A stretch of DNA of 11,394 nt from Aestuariivita sp964402685 (GTDB taxonomy: Bacteria > Pseudomonadota > Alphaproteobacteria > Rhodobacterales > Rhodobacteraceae). A model generated the notes under the pieces. That model was not told the DNA's origin. It did not search any database and saw only the letters and a list, made by a program, of their open reading frames with translations. This document shows positions 1 through 7,046 of this stretch, piece after piece (the first letter of the stretch is position 1; each line of letters begins with the position of its first letter). The position numbers were made by a program, and so were the translations under genes. The stretch lies in contig CAYODE010000119.1 of the NCBI GenBank assembly GCA_964402685.1, positions 1 to 11,394 of the forward strand. The letters are read 5' to 3'.

Positions 1-70
1 AATGCTAGGGCATGATCCGACTAGCTTGCCTAAATGAGATCCTTTCTGCATATCTAAAGTGTTGCGGCGA

Positions 71-1516
71 TCAGGCCTTCTTCACGTTCAGAACAAACGG
101 CACGGTGTATTCCTCTAAGCCTTTCACTCCGCATTCCACGCCGATGCCAGAGGCCTTCACACCACCAAACGGAATTTCCGGCCCCATAGAGGGATGTTGA
201 TTGATCCAGGCCGAGCCCGCCTCAAGCCGCGTGGCGATGGCCTTTGCAGCATCAATGTCGGTGCCCCAAACCGAGGCGCCTAAACCATGCGGGTCGTCAT
301 TGGCGCGGCTGACGGCCTCTTCGAGGTTTGTGTAGCGCGATAGTGCAATGACCGGACCAAACTGCTCTTCGGCCATGGCTGGGTTTGCGTCGTCAGCGTC
401 GCCAAAGACCACAAGCGGGTGGTAGAACCCCTGCCCGTCCGGTGTCTCGCTTTCAAAGAGCACCGTGGCCCCAGCGGCCTTGGCGCGGGCAACCAGGTCA
501 GCGACCTTCGCCAACTGGTTGGGGTTCTGCATCGGGCCTATCTCGACATCTTCAGCGTCCCATGGGCCAATCTTAACCTTCTCCGCGATGTCTACAAATG
601 CCTGGGCAACATCGTCATAAAGGGCGTCGGGCACAAAGATGCGCTTAGCTGCAGCGCAAACCTGCCCGCAATTTGAAAACGCTGACCAAAAGAGGCCATC
701 TGCACCGCTGGCTACATCAAAATCTGGCATCACGATTGCAGCGTCATTGCCGCCAAGTTCCAGCGTTAGGCGTTTTAGGCTATCGGCTCCGTTGGCCATA
801 ATGGATTTGCCTGTGGCAACGGACCCGGTGAAGCTGACCTTCCCGATGTCGGGATGGCTCGTCATCCAAGGACCAAGCGCGTCATCACCTGTGAGCACCG
901 TCACCAAGCCTGCAGGGAAGATGCTGTCTGCGATCTCGGCCATGCGAAGCGATGCCAGCGGGGTGGTCGGTGCCGGTTTCAAGATGACAGCGTTGCCGGT
1001 TAGGATCGCGGGAGCAATTTTCCAAGCACCTAGCAGCACAGGGTAGTTCCACGCAGTGATGCCTGCGACCACACCGATGGGCCTCCGTTCCTCGTGAACA
1101 TATTGCTGCTCAGTGTCCCGGTAGACATGCGGCTCCAGCGTTAAGTCGGCAAAGCCGTTCATGAAAAAGCCAGCACCCATCACCTCTGCCTTGGATTTGG
1201 CAAGAGGTTTGCCCTGCTCACGTGACAGAAGATGGCCGAGGATCTCGGCATCATCTGAGATTGCCTTTGCAAATGCACGCACCAAGTCGGCCCGTTCGGC
1301 CCAGGTTTTCCCCACCCAGATACGCTGCGCTGCTGCGGCAACGTCAACCGCACGGTCCAGATCGTCGCGCGAGGCAACAGGCGCCGTGGCAAAGGGTGCA
1401 CCAGTGGCTGGGTCGATCACGTCGGCTCTTGCCGCAGTCGCAACGGGTTCACCGCCGATCCGCAGACTTGGTGTGAAATGGGCGGTGTCGATTGTATTTG
1501 TTTGTCCGTCCGGCAT
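71..1516 (-). CDS. NAD(P)-dependent aldehyde dehydrogenase
   Basis: This 481-residue protein has the usual length of a soluble ALDH-superfamily enzyme, which oxidises an aldehyde to its carboxylate. Visible landmarks, in order, are the oxyanion Asn157 in AWNYP, cofactor-binding Lys180 in ILKPAP, the FTGS turn (229-232), general base Glu253 in TLELGGND, and nucleophile Cys287 in CGQVC. All key residues are present, so it should be active. It is the last gene of the five-gene minus-strand operon, 12 bp after the GST; a GAGGA ribosome site overlaps the GST stop codon, which supports the ATG at 1516. Overall it resembles the betaine-aldehyde/semialdehyde dehydrogenase group, but the substrate cannot be assigned by eye. 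Context suggests an aldehyde formed in the glutathione-dependent pathway of this operon. The family call is very sure; the substrate is inference. Confidence 0.95.
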   Translation of the reverse strand: MPDGQTNTIDTAHFTPSLRIGGEPVATAARADVIDPATGAPFATAPVASRDDLDRAVDVAAAAQRIWVGKTWAERADLVRAFAKAISDDAEILGHLLSREQGKPLAKSKAEVMGAGFFMNGFADLTLEPHVYRDTEQQYVHEERRPIGVVAGITAWNYPVLLGAWKIAPAILTGNAVILKPAPTTPLASLRMAEIADSIFPAGLVTVLTGDDALGPWMTSHPDIGKVSFTGSVATGKSIMANGADSLKRLTLELGGNDAAIVMPDFDVASGADGLFWSAFSNCGQVCAAAKRIFVPDALYDDVAQAFVDIAEKVKIGPWDAEDVEIGPMQNPNQLAKVADLVARAKAAGATVLFESETPDGQGFYHPLVVFGDADDANPAMAEEQFGPVIALSRYTNLEEAVSRANDDPHGLGASVWGTDIDAAKAIATRLEAGSAWINQHPSMGPEIPFGGVKASGIGVECGVKGLEEYTVPFVLNVKKA

Positions 1517-1528
1517 GGCCTGGTGTCC

Positions 1529-2227
1529 TCATTTCTTGAGCGCGTCACCGAAGAGAGCCGCCTTTGCGGTCTCATCTGAATAGGCACGACCCGCGCCCCG
1601 CCCTCGCTCAGTTTCGATTTGGGGTTTGACGTGGGCGGATGGGCGCGCAGCGATCGCATCAGACCAACGTTTGACGTTTGGAAACTCGGTGATGTCGATG
1701 CCCTGCCCTTTTGCAACGCGGGTCCAGGGGAAAAGGGCAATATCGGCAATCGAGAAATCGCCAGCCACCCATTCGTTGCCTAGAAGCTGAAGCTCCAGCA
1801 CTTCATAACATTTGCGGGCTTCACCCACATAGCGGTCGACCGCGTAGGGTATGTCGACGCCATTGGCGCGGGCATGGCTGAAGAAATGCGCAGCCTGTCC
1901 CAGCATTGGGCCTTGTTGACCAACCTGCCAGCTGATCCACGACAAAACCTCAAGGCGCGCCGCCCCTCTTGGGAGCAGCTTACCCGTTTTCTCCGCCAGA
2001 TAGATCAGGATTGCGCCACTTTCGAACAACGTAAGAGGCCCATCCGGCGCGTCATGATCTACAATGGCAGGGATTTTGCCCGCAGGACTGATCTGTCGAA
2101 AGGCTTCACCGTGCTGGTCGCCTGCGGCGATGTCGATCCAATGGACCTTGTAAGGAAGGCCCATCTCCTCCAGCGCAAGGAGGATTTTGCGCCCGTTCGG
2201 AGATTTGTAGTAGTAAAAGTCGATCAT
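1529..2227 (-). CDS. Glutathione S-transferase, YfcG/Nu-like
   Basis: This is a cytosolic GST of 232 residues. The thioredoxin-fold N-terminal domain (about 1-85) carries S9-P10-N11-G12, comparable to the T9/N11 glutathione-contact region of E. coli YfcG, followed by the cis-proline motif KIPAIVD (Pro53) and the FES motif (Glu69-Ser70) that binds the gamma-glutamyl end of glutathione. The all-helical C-terminal domain contains the SIAD capping box in DFSIADIALFP. YfcG-type enzymes often act as disulfide-bond reductases or thiol lyases rather than classical conjugating GSTs. It starts 13 bp after the upstream Fax-type GST gene, with only a weak GAGG signal, so translation may depend on coupling. 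By position it corresponds to isoJ, a second GST of undefined role in isoprene degradation. It may remove glutathione late in the pathway; that is inference, and homology to IsoJ itself was not tested. Confidence 0.9.
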   Translation of the reverse strand: MIDFYYYKSPNGRKILLALEEMGLPYKVHWIDIAAGDQHGEAFRQISPAGKIPAIVDHDAPDGPLTLFESGAILIYLAEKTGKLLPRGAARLEVLSWISWQVGQQGPMLGQAAHFFSHARANGVDIPYAVDRYVGEARKCYEVLELQLLGNEWVAGDFSIADIALFPWTRVAKGQGIDITEFPNVKRWSDAIAARPSAHVKPQIETERGRGAGRAYSDETAKAALFGDALKK

Positions 2228-2240
2228 CGCCGCGCCCGCC

Positions 2241-2978
2241 TCAGTACGAAAGATGTGGCCAGGTCAGATCGAACTTGCCTCGCATCCTGTCGATGTAGTC
2301 GAGCAGCGATTGCTTGCCGGCGATGTAGTCGCGCCCCTTCCATGCGAAGGGCGCTTCGATCGTGTGAGTTAGGATCGTGAAGACGGCGGCGTCGATGCTG
2401 CGGGGCTTGTCGCCCATGAAGAATGGTTTGTCGCCGAGCTGTGTGACGATTGCGTCGACGTCTTCCTTGAAAGTCTCAAGCACCTCCTCGTCGCTGCGCC
2501 CGCCCATGCCCTGGTTGTTGAATTGGGTCAGTATGCGTTCGCGAAAGCTGTCGAGGACCTCGAGCACCGGATCAGGGATCGGGTCAGAGGACATGACGAT
2601 GATCGGCTTGTAGACCTCCCATCCTTCGTCCTTGCGCCAGCGTGGTTGAATGACCCCGCACCAATAGGTGTATTCATCTATCATGCGGCGCCATGCGTGC
2701 ATCGTCGCGCGTTCTTCAGCTGTGGCATCGCCGTCCAGCGGATCGCCCTTGGTCTTCTTCAGATGCGCCATGATCTCGTTCGAATCCGGGATCGGACCGT
2801 CCGGCCCTTCGATAAACGGCAGCTTGTGGCGCGGCGAGTTCGGTAAATCCGGCACGCCCTGCGGCACCATCTCGTAATCGACGCCAGCCATGCGGCAGTA
2901 CACCACCAGCTTGCTGACATGTGGGCTGATATCGGGCACCGACCAACCGGGCATGTATCCATAAATCTTGATTGTCAT
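2241..2978 (-). CDS. Fax/metaxin-type glutathione S-transferase, IsoI-like candidate
   Basis: This 245-residue protein has a GST fold of the failed-axon-connections/metaxin subgroup (GST_N_4 plus GST_C_6 type). The N-terminal domain shows the ISPHVSKL segment (17-24), cis-proline Pro54 in HKLPFIE, and Asp65-Ser66 in the PDSNEIM glutathione-binding turn. The C-terminal half has an RRMIDEYTYW helix and a late SIDAAVF capping motif. A strong ribosome site (AAGGGAGGGAG, 6 nt before the ATG) supports the start. It is third in the operon, the place occupied by isoI in isoprene clusters; there, IsoI opens the epoxide of isoprene by glutathione conjugation. From context, I infer that this is the enzyme that attaches glutathione to an epoxide or similar electrophile. 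The family is fairly certain; the substrate is unknown. An alternative role would be detoxification without catabolism. Confidence 0.85.
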   Translation of the reverse strand: MTIKIYGYMPGWSVPDISPHVSKLVVYCRMAGVDYEMVPQGVPDLPNSPRHKLPFIEGPDGPIPDSNEIMAHLKKTKGDPLDGDATAEERATMHAWRRMIDEYTYWCGVIQPRWRKDEGWEVYKPIIVMSSDPIPDPVLEVLDSFRERILTQFNNQGMGGRSDEEVLETFKEDVDAIVTQLGDKPFFMGDKPRSIDAAVFTILTHTIEAPFAWKGRDYIAGKQSLLDYIDRMRGKFDLTWPHLSY

Positions 2979-3003
2979 GTTCGTCTCCCTCCCTTGAGAC
3001 CGC

Positions 3004-3678
3004 TTACCAGGGTAAAAACTCCCCGTTCGCGTGTTGGAACCGCCCGGATGTTTCCGGTGTCAGTTCATCCATGTTGCGGATCAGACCGGCCGCCGCGTTT
3101 TCGGGCGTGTCCCATTCCAGATCCCCGCGCATGTCCTTGGTCAGATCGGTGGCCACCATGCCGGGGTGCAGCAAGAGCACCGAGTGGCCCTTGTCTTTCA
3201 GGTCGTGGTGCAGGTTCAGCCCCACCATGTTCGCCCCACACTTTGATACGCGGTAGGCGTACATCCCGCCTGAGCCATTATCGGCTAGAGAGCCGACACG
3301 GCTCGTCACGATGCCCAGTTTGGCGGTTTTTGCGAGATAAGGCTCAACGGCCTGTGCCACTCGAAGCGGACCTATTGTGTTGATTTCGAATTGCCGTCGG
3401 ACGTCATCGAAGTCGATCTTGCCAAACTCGTCCAATCCAAGGACGCCCGCGACGTGGATGACGACGTCAACCGGTTTTTCGTGGTCCAACGCCTTTGCCA
3501 GCTTCTCCGTTGCACTGTCCGAGGTCACGTCCAAATAGGGAAACGTGACGACGTTTTTTCCTTCCAAGGTATCGCCACCAAGGCAGGCGGCCAGGACGTA
3601 GTCTCCTCGGTCAGAGAGCTGACGCACGATCTCACGCCCAATGCCACGATCAGCACCTACGATCAGATAGTTTTTCAT
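3004..3678 (-). CDS. Short-chain dehydrogenase/reductase, IsoH-like candidate
   Basis: This is a classical-fold SDR of 224 residues, somewhat shorter than the usual 250, and similar in layout to the C-factor subgroup. The nucleotide-binding GxxxGxG is G8-A-D-R-G12-I-G14. The second strand motif is HVAG (75-78) in place of NNAG. Further landmarks are the structural Asn100, probable catalytic Ser130, the Tyr142-xxx-Lys146 active-site pair, and PGMVATDL (172-179). It should oxidise an alcohol or reduce a carbonyl with NAD(P). The gene lies 12 bp after the CoA-transferase; an AGGA site overlaps that gene's stop codon. In isoprene degraders the SDR IsoH, at the same place in the order, oxidises the glutathione-bearing hydroxybutene through the aldehyde to the acid. 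The same kind of oxidation of a glutathionyl alcohol is my inference here. The family call is firm. Confidence 0.9.
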   Translation of the reverse strand: MKNYLIVGADRGIGREIVRQLSDRGDYVLAACLGGDTLEGKNVVTFPYLDVTSDSATEKLAKALDHEKPVDVVIHVAGVLGLDEFGKIDFDDVRRQFEINTIGPLRVAQAVEPYLAKTAKLGIVTSRVGSLADNGSGGMYAYRVSKCGANMVGLNLHHDLKDKGHSVLLLHPGMVATDLTKDMRGDLEWDTPENAAAGLIRNMDELTPETSGRFQHANGEFLPW

Positions 3679-3690
3679 GTCTTTGTTGTC

Positions 3691-4914
3691 CTATTCCGCG
3701 GCAGCACGCGGCTTGCGATTGTCTTTCTCAGCACCCACCACACCAGCTTCCAAAAGGGACGCGATATCGGCTTGCGATTTCCCAAGCTCTTCCAGAATCT
3801 CGGTTGTGTGTTCCCCCAGCTCAGGAGCGCCCATACGGTGTTCTGCCGGGCTGGCCGCGAACCGTGCGGCGTTGCGCGCTTGCCGCAGACGCCCGGCAGC
3901 TGGATGGTCGCTTTCGAAAAGGACCTGGTTATTGACCACCTGAGGATGGTTCACTACTTGCGAACGGGTCAGTGCAGGGGCGCAAGGCACACCATGCGCC
4001 TCCAACTTAGCCAGGTTTTCGTCCGTCGTGCTGTGCTTCAAGCATTCTTGAATGACCCGCAACCGATCATCAACGTTCTGGTCCCGTAAGGCGGGTGTCG
4101 CAAACCGTGCGTCAGCCCCAAGATCGGGACGCTCCATTGCGGCACAAAATGCTTGCCACTCTTTGTCCGACATTGTGGATACGGTCATGTACCCGTCAGC
4201 TGTCTCGTAGATCAGGTCAATAAAGCTGGCTGCGCCCTGGTTGCTAACATCCAGATCGGGATAGGTTTGCGCACCAAAATCTGAAGCCCAAAGAAAAGAG
4301 AGCACCGCGTCCAACATCGACATCCGCACGTGTTGTCCCTCGCCAGTCCGTGCTTTATGCAAAAGCGCCGCTGTCATCGCTTGGCATGCGGCCATCGCGC
4401 TGAACTTGTCAGGAAGAACCGTGCGCACAAGCCGTGGGCGTTCCTGGTCTCCACCAGCCTGTATCGTGGTCAGGCCTGAAACCGCTTGAATAACTGGGTC
4501 ATAAACGGGCTTATCGCGCCACGGTCCGGATTCACCAAAGCCCGACAGCGACATATAGATAATGTCAGGGTTAATCGCTGAGATGTCCTCGAAGCCGACG
4601 CCAAGACGCTCGACGACGCCAGGGCGAAAGTTCTGGATCACGACGTCGGCGTCTTTGGCAAGTTCGCGTGCCAACGCAACGCCAGCTTTGTCTTTCAGGT
4701 TGACTGTAATCGACCGCTTGTTGCGATTGATATTGAGAAACATGGAGGACATGCCGCCTCGCTGGTTGCCCAAGGAGCGGACGTGGTCGCCCTTCACCGG
4801 AGGCTCGACCTTGATCACGTCTGCTCCCTGATCTGCCATGATCGTTGTGGCCCATGGGCCCGACAGCATGGAGGTCAGATCTACGACTTTGATGCCAGTT
4901 AGCGGTCCTGCCAC
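3691..4914 (-). CDS. Family III (CaiB/BaiF) CoA-transferase, IsoG-like candidate
   Basis: With the start chosen here the protein has 407 residues, typical for this family, which includes formyl-CoA transferase, CaiB and alpha-methylacyl-CoA racemase. The N-terminus shows the usual L-x-G-I-K-V-V-D-L-T pattern and the DQGADVIKVEPP motif. Asp169 in the LPDKFSAM stretch matches the catalytic Asp169 of formyl-CoA transferase and CaiB, and GEGQHVRMSMLDA (191-203) is the family signature after it. The open frame begins at a TTG at 4929, but its first codons read as a GAGGAGG ribosome site, so the GTG at 4914, six bases after it, is the likely true start. It heads the five-gene operon and is divergent from the LysR gene. 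In isoprene clusters IsoG occupies this position. Likely role: CoA activation or racemisation of the acid formed by the SDR and ALDH (inference). Confidence 0.92.
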   Translation of the reverse strand: MAGPLTGIKVVDLTSMLSGPWATTIMADQGADVIKVEPPVKGDHVRSLGNQRGGMSSMFLNINRNKRSITVNLKDKAGVALARELAKDADVVIQNFRPGVVERLGVGFEDISAINPDIIYMSLSGFGESGPWRDKPVYDPVIQAVSGLTTIQAGGDQERPRLVRTVLPDKFSAMAACQAMTAALLHKARTGEGQHVRMSMLDAVLSFLWASDFGAQTYPDLDVSNQGAASFIDLIYETADGYMTVSTMSDKEWQAFCAAMERPDLGADARFATPALRDQNVDDRLRVIQECLKHSTTDENLAKLEAHGVPCAPALTRSQVVNHPQVVNNQVLFESDHPAAGRLRQARNAARFAASPAEHRMGAPELGEHTTEILEELGKSQADIASLLEAGVVGAEKDNRKPRAAAE

Positions 4915-4920
4915 GGTGCT

Positions 4921-4927
4921 CCTCCTC
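4921..4927 (-). promoter_or_regulatory. Ribosome binding site deciding the CoA-transferase start
   Basis: Read on the minus strand, GAGGAGG is followed by AGCACC and a GTG at 4914. The six-base spacing is optimal. It lies inside the codons following the upstream TTG, so the TTG is not credible as the start. Confidence 0.8.
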
Positions 4928-4943
4928 AATCCCTGTTCCTATG

Positions 4944-4978
4944 ACGGTATTGTCTGTTTATTCCATCTGAAATACCGT
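4944..4978. promoter_or_regulatory. Perfect 8-bp dyad, candidate LysR operator
   Basis: ACGGTATT at 4944-4951 and AATACCGT at 4971-4978 form a perfect inverted repeat with a 19-bp spacer, in the 97-bp gap between the divergent LysR gene and the CoA-transferase operon. LysR-type regulators usually bind dyads between themselves and their divergent target. The arms are 27 bp apart centre to centre, about 2.6 helical turns. The sequence is seen directly; its role as an operator is inferred from its position. A hairpin in the leader RNA is less likely because of the 19-base loop. Confidence 0.5.
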
Positions 4979-5011
4979 TGTTTCGAACTCAACGTTTGGT
5001 TTTATCATACG

Positions 5012-5917
5012 ATGAAGATTTCCAATCTTTCCAGAATGGTGGCATTTGAAGCCGTCGCGCGGCATCTTTCGTTCACCAAAGCGGCCGAGGAGCTTGGCCT
5101 GACCAAAGGCACAGTCAGTCAACATGTTTCGGCGCTCGAAAAGGATCTCGGTCTGCGCCTGCTGACGCGCACATCACGCAAGATCATGCTGACCGACGCT
5201 GGTGAGGAGCTTCTTCCGTTTTGCCATCAGATTTCGGAAGCAGCGCATGCCGTGACTGAACACTCGGCGCATGAAACAGCTGACCTGGTTGGGCGGGTCT
5301 CAATCACCACGTCTCACACTTTGGCAATTCAGTATCTTGCAGAAGCTGTCACCCGGTTTCAGGCGGAAAACCCAAGAGTGGAAGTCGACCTTTCGATAAG
5401 GGAGCGTTTCGTAGACCTCCACGAAGAAGGCGTCGATCTTGCGCTGAGAGTCGGAGAGCTTCAATCACAGGATCTCGTGGCTCGACGACTTGGTACTTTT
5501 TCGATGATCGTTGCAGCGACACCCATTTTGGTCAATCGGATCAACGACAAAGATGACCCTTCAAAGCTCTCGGACGAAGCTTGGATCGTCATCAGCACGA
5601 CAAATCCACGTCCAGAGTTCACTCTATCGAGCGAAGACGGCCGTCAGCGAACACTGAGCGTGAGCCCGCGCTACCGGACCAACAGCGGTCTTTGTGCTGT
5701 CGCGCTCGTTGAGAAAGGAGCTGGGTTTGGGTTGCTTCCGAGTTTTGCAATCGCACAAGAGCTGAAGAACGGGCGGCTCGTGGATGTTTTGCCTGGTTGG
5801 CGCGAACGCACAGGACCAGTGTCGCTCGTCTGGTCTCCGCTTTCTCCACGAAAGCGACGCGTTCGAGCGTTTATCAACTTCTTGGGTGAGGATTTCCCAA
5901 AGTGGCTTGGTCAGTGA
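5012..5917 (+). CDS. LysR-family transcriptional regulator
   Basis: This is a 301-residue LysR protein of normal length. The N-terminal winged helix-turn-helix covers about residues 1-65, with FTKAAEELGLTKGTVSQHVS (21-40) as the helix-turn-helix and a TDAGEELL turn after it. A linker helix then leads to a periplasmic-binding-protein-like effector domain (about 90-295). The reading frame is open back to 4838, but the domain starts at the ATG at 5012, and earlier codons would overlap the divergent CoA-transferase. No clear ribosome site precedes this ATG. A TATCAT box just upstream (5003-5008) allows the possibility of a leaderless or very short leader. It is divergent from the five-gene operon and is likely its activator, responding to a pathway compound; this is inference from position. 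Confidence 0.93.
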   Translation: MKISNLSRMVAFEAVARHLSFTKAAEELGLTKGTVSQHVSALEKDLGLRLLTRTSRKIMLTDAGEELLPFCHQISEAAHAVTEHSAHETADLVGRVSITTSHTLAIQYLAEAVTRFQAENPRVEVDLSIRERFVDLHEEGVDLALRVGELQSQDLVARRLGTFSMIVAATPILVNRINDKDDPSKLSDEAWIVISTTNPRPEFTLSSEDGRQRTLSVSPRYRTNSGLCAVALVEKGAGFGLLPSFAIAQELKNGRLVDVLPGWRERTGPVSLVWSPLSPRKRRVRAFINFLGEDFPKWLGQ

Positions 5918-6232
5918 GGAAAAGCTCCAAGCCTTCCATCCGTCACAGGTCGGCATAGTGCCTGCACAATCATAAGAACTAATTTGTGGGTGGGGTTCAA
6001 CTACAGAGATGTAGTTGAGAAACCCATTAGTGAGTTTACAGTTACTGGCCCTCATAAACCGCGATGTAATCCGCCACTCACAGCTGGACCAAATAGAGAT
6101 CACCAAAGCAGTCCTGAGGATTGATGGTTATTCGGCAGAAGCTGCGATACGCGAATATCTCCGCAGAAGTGTCGGTCTGTTTCTAGAGGAAAACCAGTCG
6201 CGCTTTTACTCGGGTTGCGGACTAGGCTTGCA
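5918..6232. other. Gene-free gap between convergent genes
   Basis: These 315 bases lie between the ends of the LysR gene and the cupin gene. I see no convincing gene. A TTG-started plus-strand frame (6015-6266) has no ribosome site and runs into the 3' end of the cupin gene. Short minus-strand frames also lack start signals. The only clear structure is the long hairpin at 5978-6031. Confidence 0.6.
5978..6031. terminator. Long interrupted hairpin, possible bidirectional terminator
   Basis: CAACTACA (5998-6005) pairs perfectly with TGTAGTTG (6010-6017) across a GAGA loop. Outside this, GGGTT (5993-5997) pairs with AACCC (6021-6025) after a 3-base bulge, and ACTAAT (5978-5983) pairs with ATTAGT (6026-6031) beyond a one-sided loop. 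It starts 60 bp after the LysR stop, between two convergent genes, the right place for a two-way terminator. There is no U-run on either side, so it is not a textbook intrinsic terminator. Confidence 0.45.
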
Positions 6233-7021
6233 TCAATATCCCCAAAGATCAGGGCCACCTGCTTGAAGCCAGTGCGACGGCCCGTCCGCCCAGGCGAGTA
6301 GCAACACACCAAATTGCGTCGACATCTCAACCGTCGCATCCGCCTCGATCACAAAAAAGTCTCCTGCACCTCGGATCTCCCCGCCGATGCTGAGATCGCC
6401 GCCAATGATAAAGATATCCGTCGGCCCACACGCTCGAAAGGGTCGCAAGCGCGTATACGGCAACAGGCGCAACTGGACATGGCGGCGGTTGTGCTCTGTT
6501 TGGGTGTAGTCAAAGACAATTCGTCGCTGAACACCCGTCTGCGTAGTGCCCTGCCATGTCAGATCGTCCAGGAATATGTTGATATCCGGCATGACTTCCG
6601 GGTTCTCGTTCACGATTTCACCCGCAGTTGCACCGGTATGCAGTGTTTCTCCTTTTACACTGTCTTCGCTAGGGTAGATCACCGGCGCTTCGAGACGAGA
6701 GGCCATTAACGTGGGCGCGTAAGCAATGGCCGCATGCGTGGCACCAGCAAGGTTGATGCCGACTTCACCCGCCCGTGCAAACCCTTGAAAGTCTGCCAGA
6801 CCTCCTTCAAGAAAGTAGGAGAAAGCCGGCCCCAGGTGCTGATGCAAACCGGTCTCCGCCATGCTGTCGAACTTCAGATAGCCCAAGTACTGCCCTTGCT
6901 CACGATCTGCGCGCACGGGGGCAAGCTGCATCCCTTTCTTATCGGTCGTGACCCACTGAAGTTCGCGTTTGTCGTATCCGTAGATACCACCATTGGCGCG
7001 CGCATGAACAATGTCGACCAC
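6233..7021 (-). CDS. Cupin-domain (bicupin) protein of unknown function
   Basis: With the start chosen here the protein has 262 residues. The first cupin domain (about 45-110) has likely metal ligands His60 and His62 in GLHQH, a glutamate in FLEGG (Glu72) and His96 in ATHAA, matching the HxH...E...H pattern of Fe/Mn-binding cupins, with some likeness to ChrR-type and dihydroxyacetophenone-dioxygenase-type cupins. A second cupin-like half (about 180-245, containing IFIIGGDLSIGG) lacks the HxH ligands and looks degenerate. The frame extends to an ATG at 7060, but that start lies inside an operator-like palindrome. A perfect AGGGAGG site lies 8 bases before the GTG at 7021, so that start is preferred. 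It is divergent from the TRAP operon and shares its control region, which suggests that it acts on the imported compound, perhaps as a dioxygenase or isomerase. Function unassigned. Confidence 0.8.
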   Translation of the reverse strand: MVDIVHARANGGIYGYDKRELQWVTTDKKGMQLAPVRADREQGQYLGYLKFDSMAETGLHQHLGPAFSYFLEGGLADFQGFARAGEVGINLAGATHAAIAYAPTLMASRLEAPVIYPSEDSVKGETLHTGATAGEIVNENPEVMPDINIFLDDLTWQGTTQTGVQRRIVFDYTQTEHNRRHVQLRLLPYTRLRPFRACGPTDIFIIGGDLSIGGEIRGAGDFFVIEADATVEMSTQFGVLLLAWADGPSHWLQAGGPDLWGY

Positions 7022-7029
7022 GTCTCGAT

Positions 7030-7036
7030 CCTCCCT
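7030..7036 (-). promoter_or_regulatory. Ribosome binding site deciding the cupin start
   Basis: On the minus strand AGGGAGG is followed by ATCGAGAC and GTG at 7021. The surrounding 12-mer TCAGGGAGGATC (7027-7038) recurs exactly on the plus strand at 7104-7115 in front of dctP, so both divergent genes carry the same ribosome-site block. Confidence 0.75.
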
Positions 7037-7046
7037 GAGATTCCGC

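Noticed and set aside
3391..4089. 232-residue plus-strand reading frame
   Set aside because: It is antisense to the SDR and CoA-transferase genes, which carry full catalytic motifs; the translated sequence shows no domain and no ribosome site.
71..4914. Lignin beta-aryl-ether (LigDEFG) operon
   Set aside because: SDR plus GSTs fit in part, but the CoA-transferase-first order and the small Fax-type GST fit the isoGHIJ plan better; kept only as an alternative.
6015..6266. 83-residue plus-strand frame between LysR and cupin genes
   Set aside because: TTG start inside the hairpin, no ribosome site, overlaps the 3' end of the cupin gene and matches no family.
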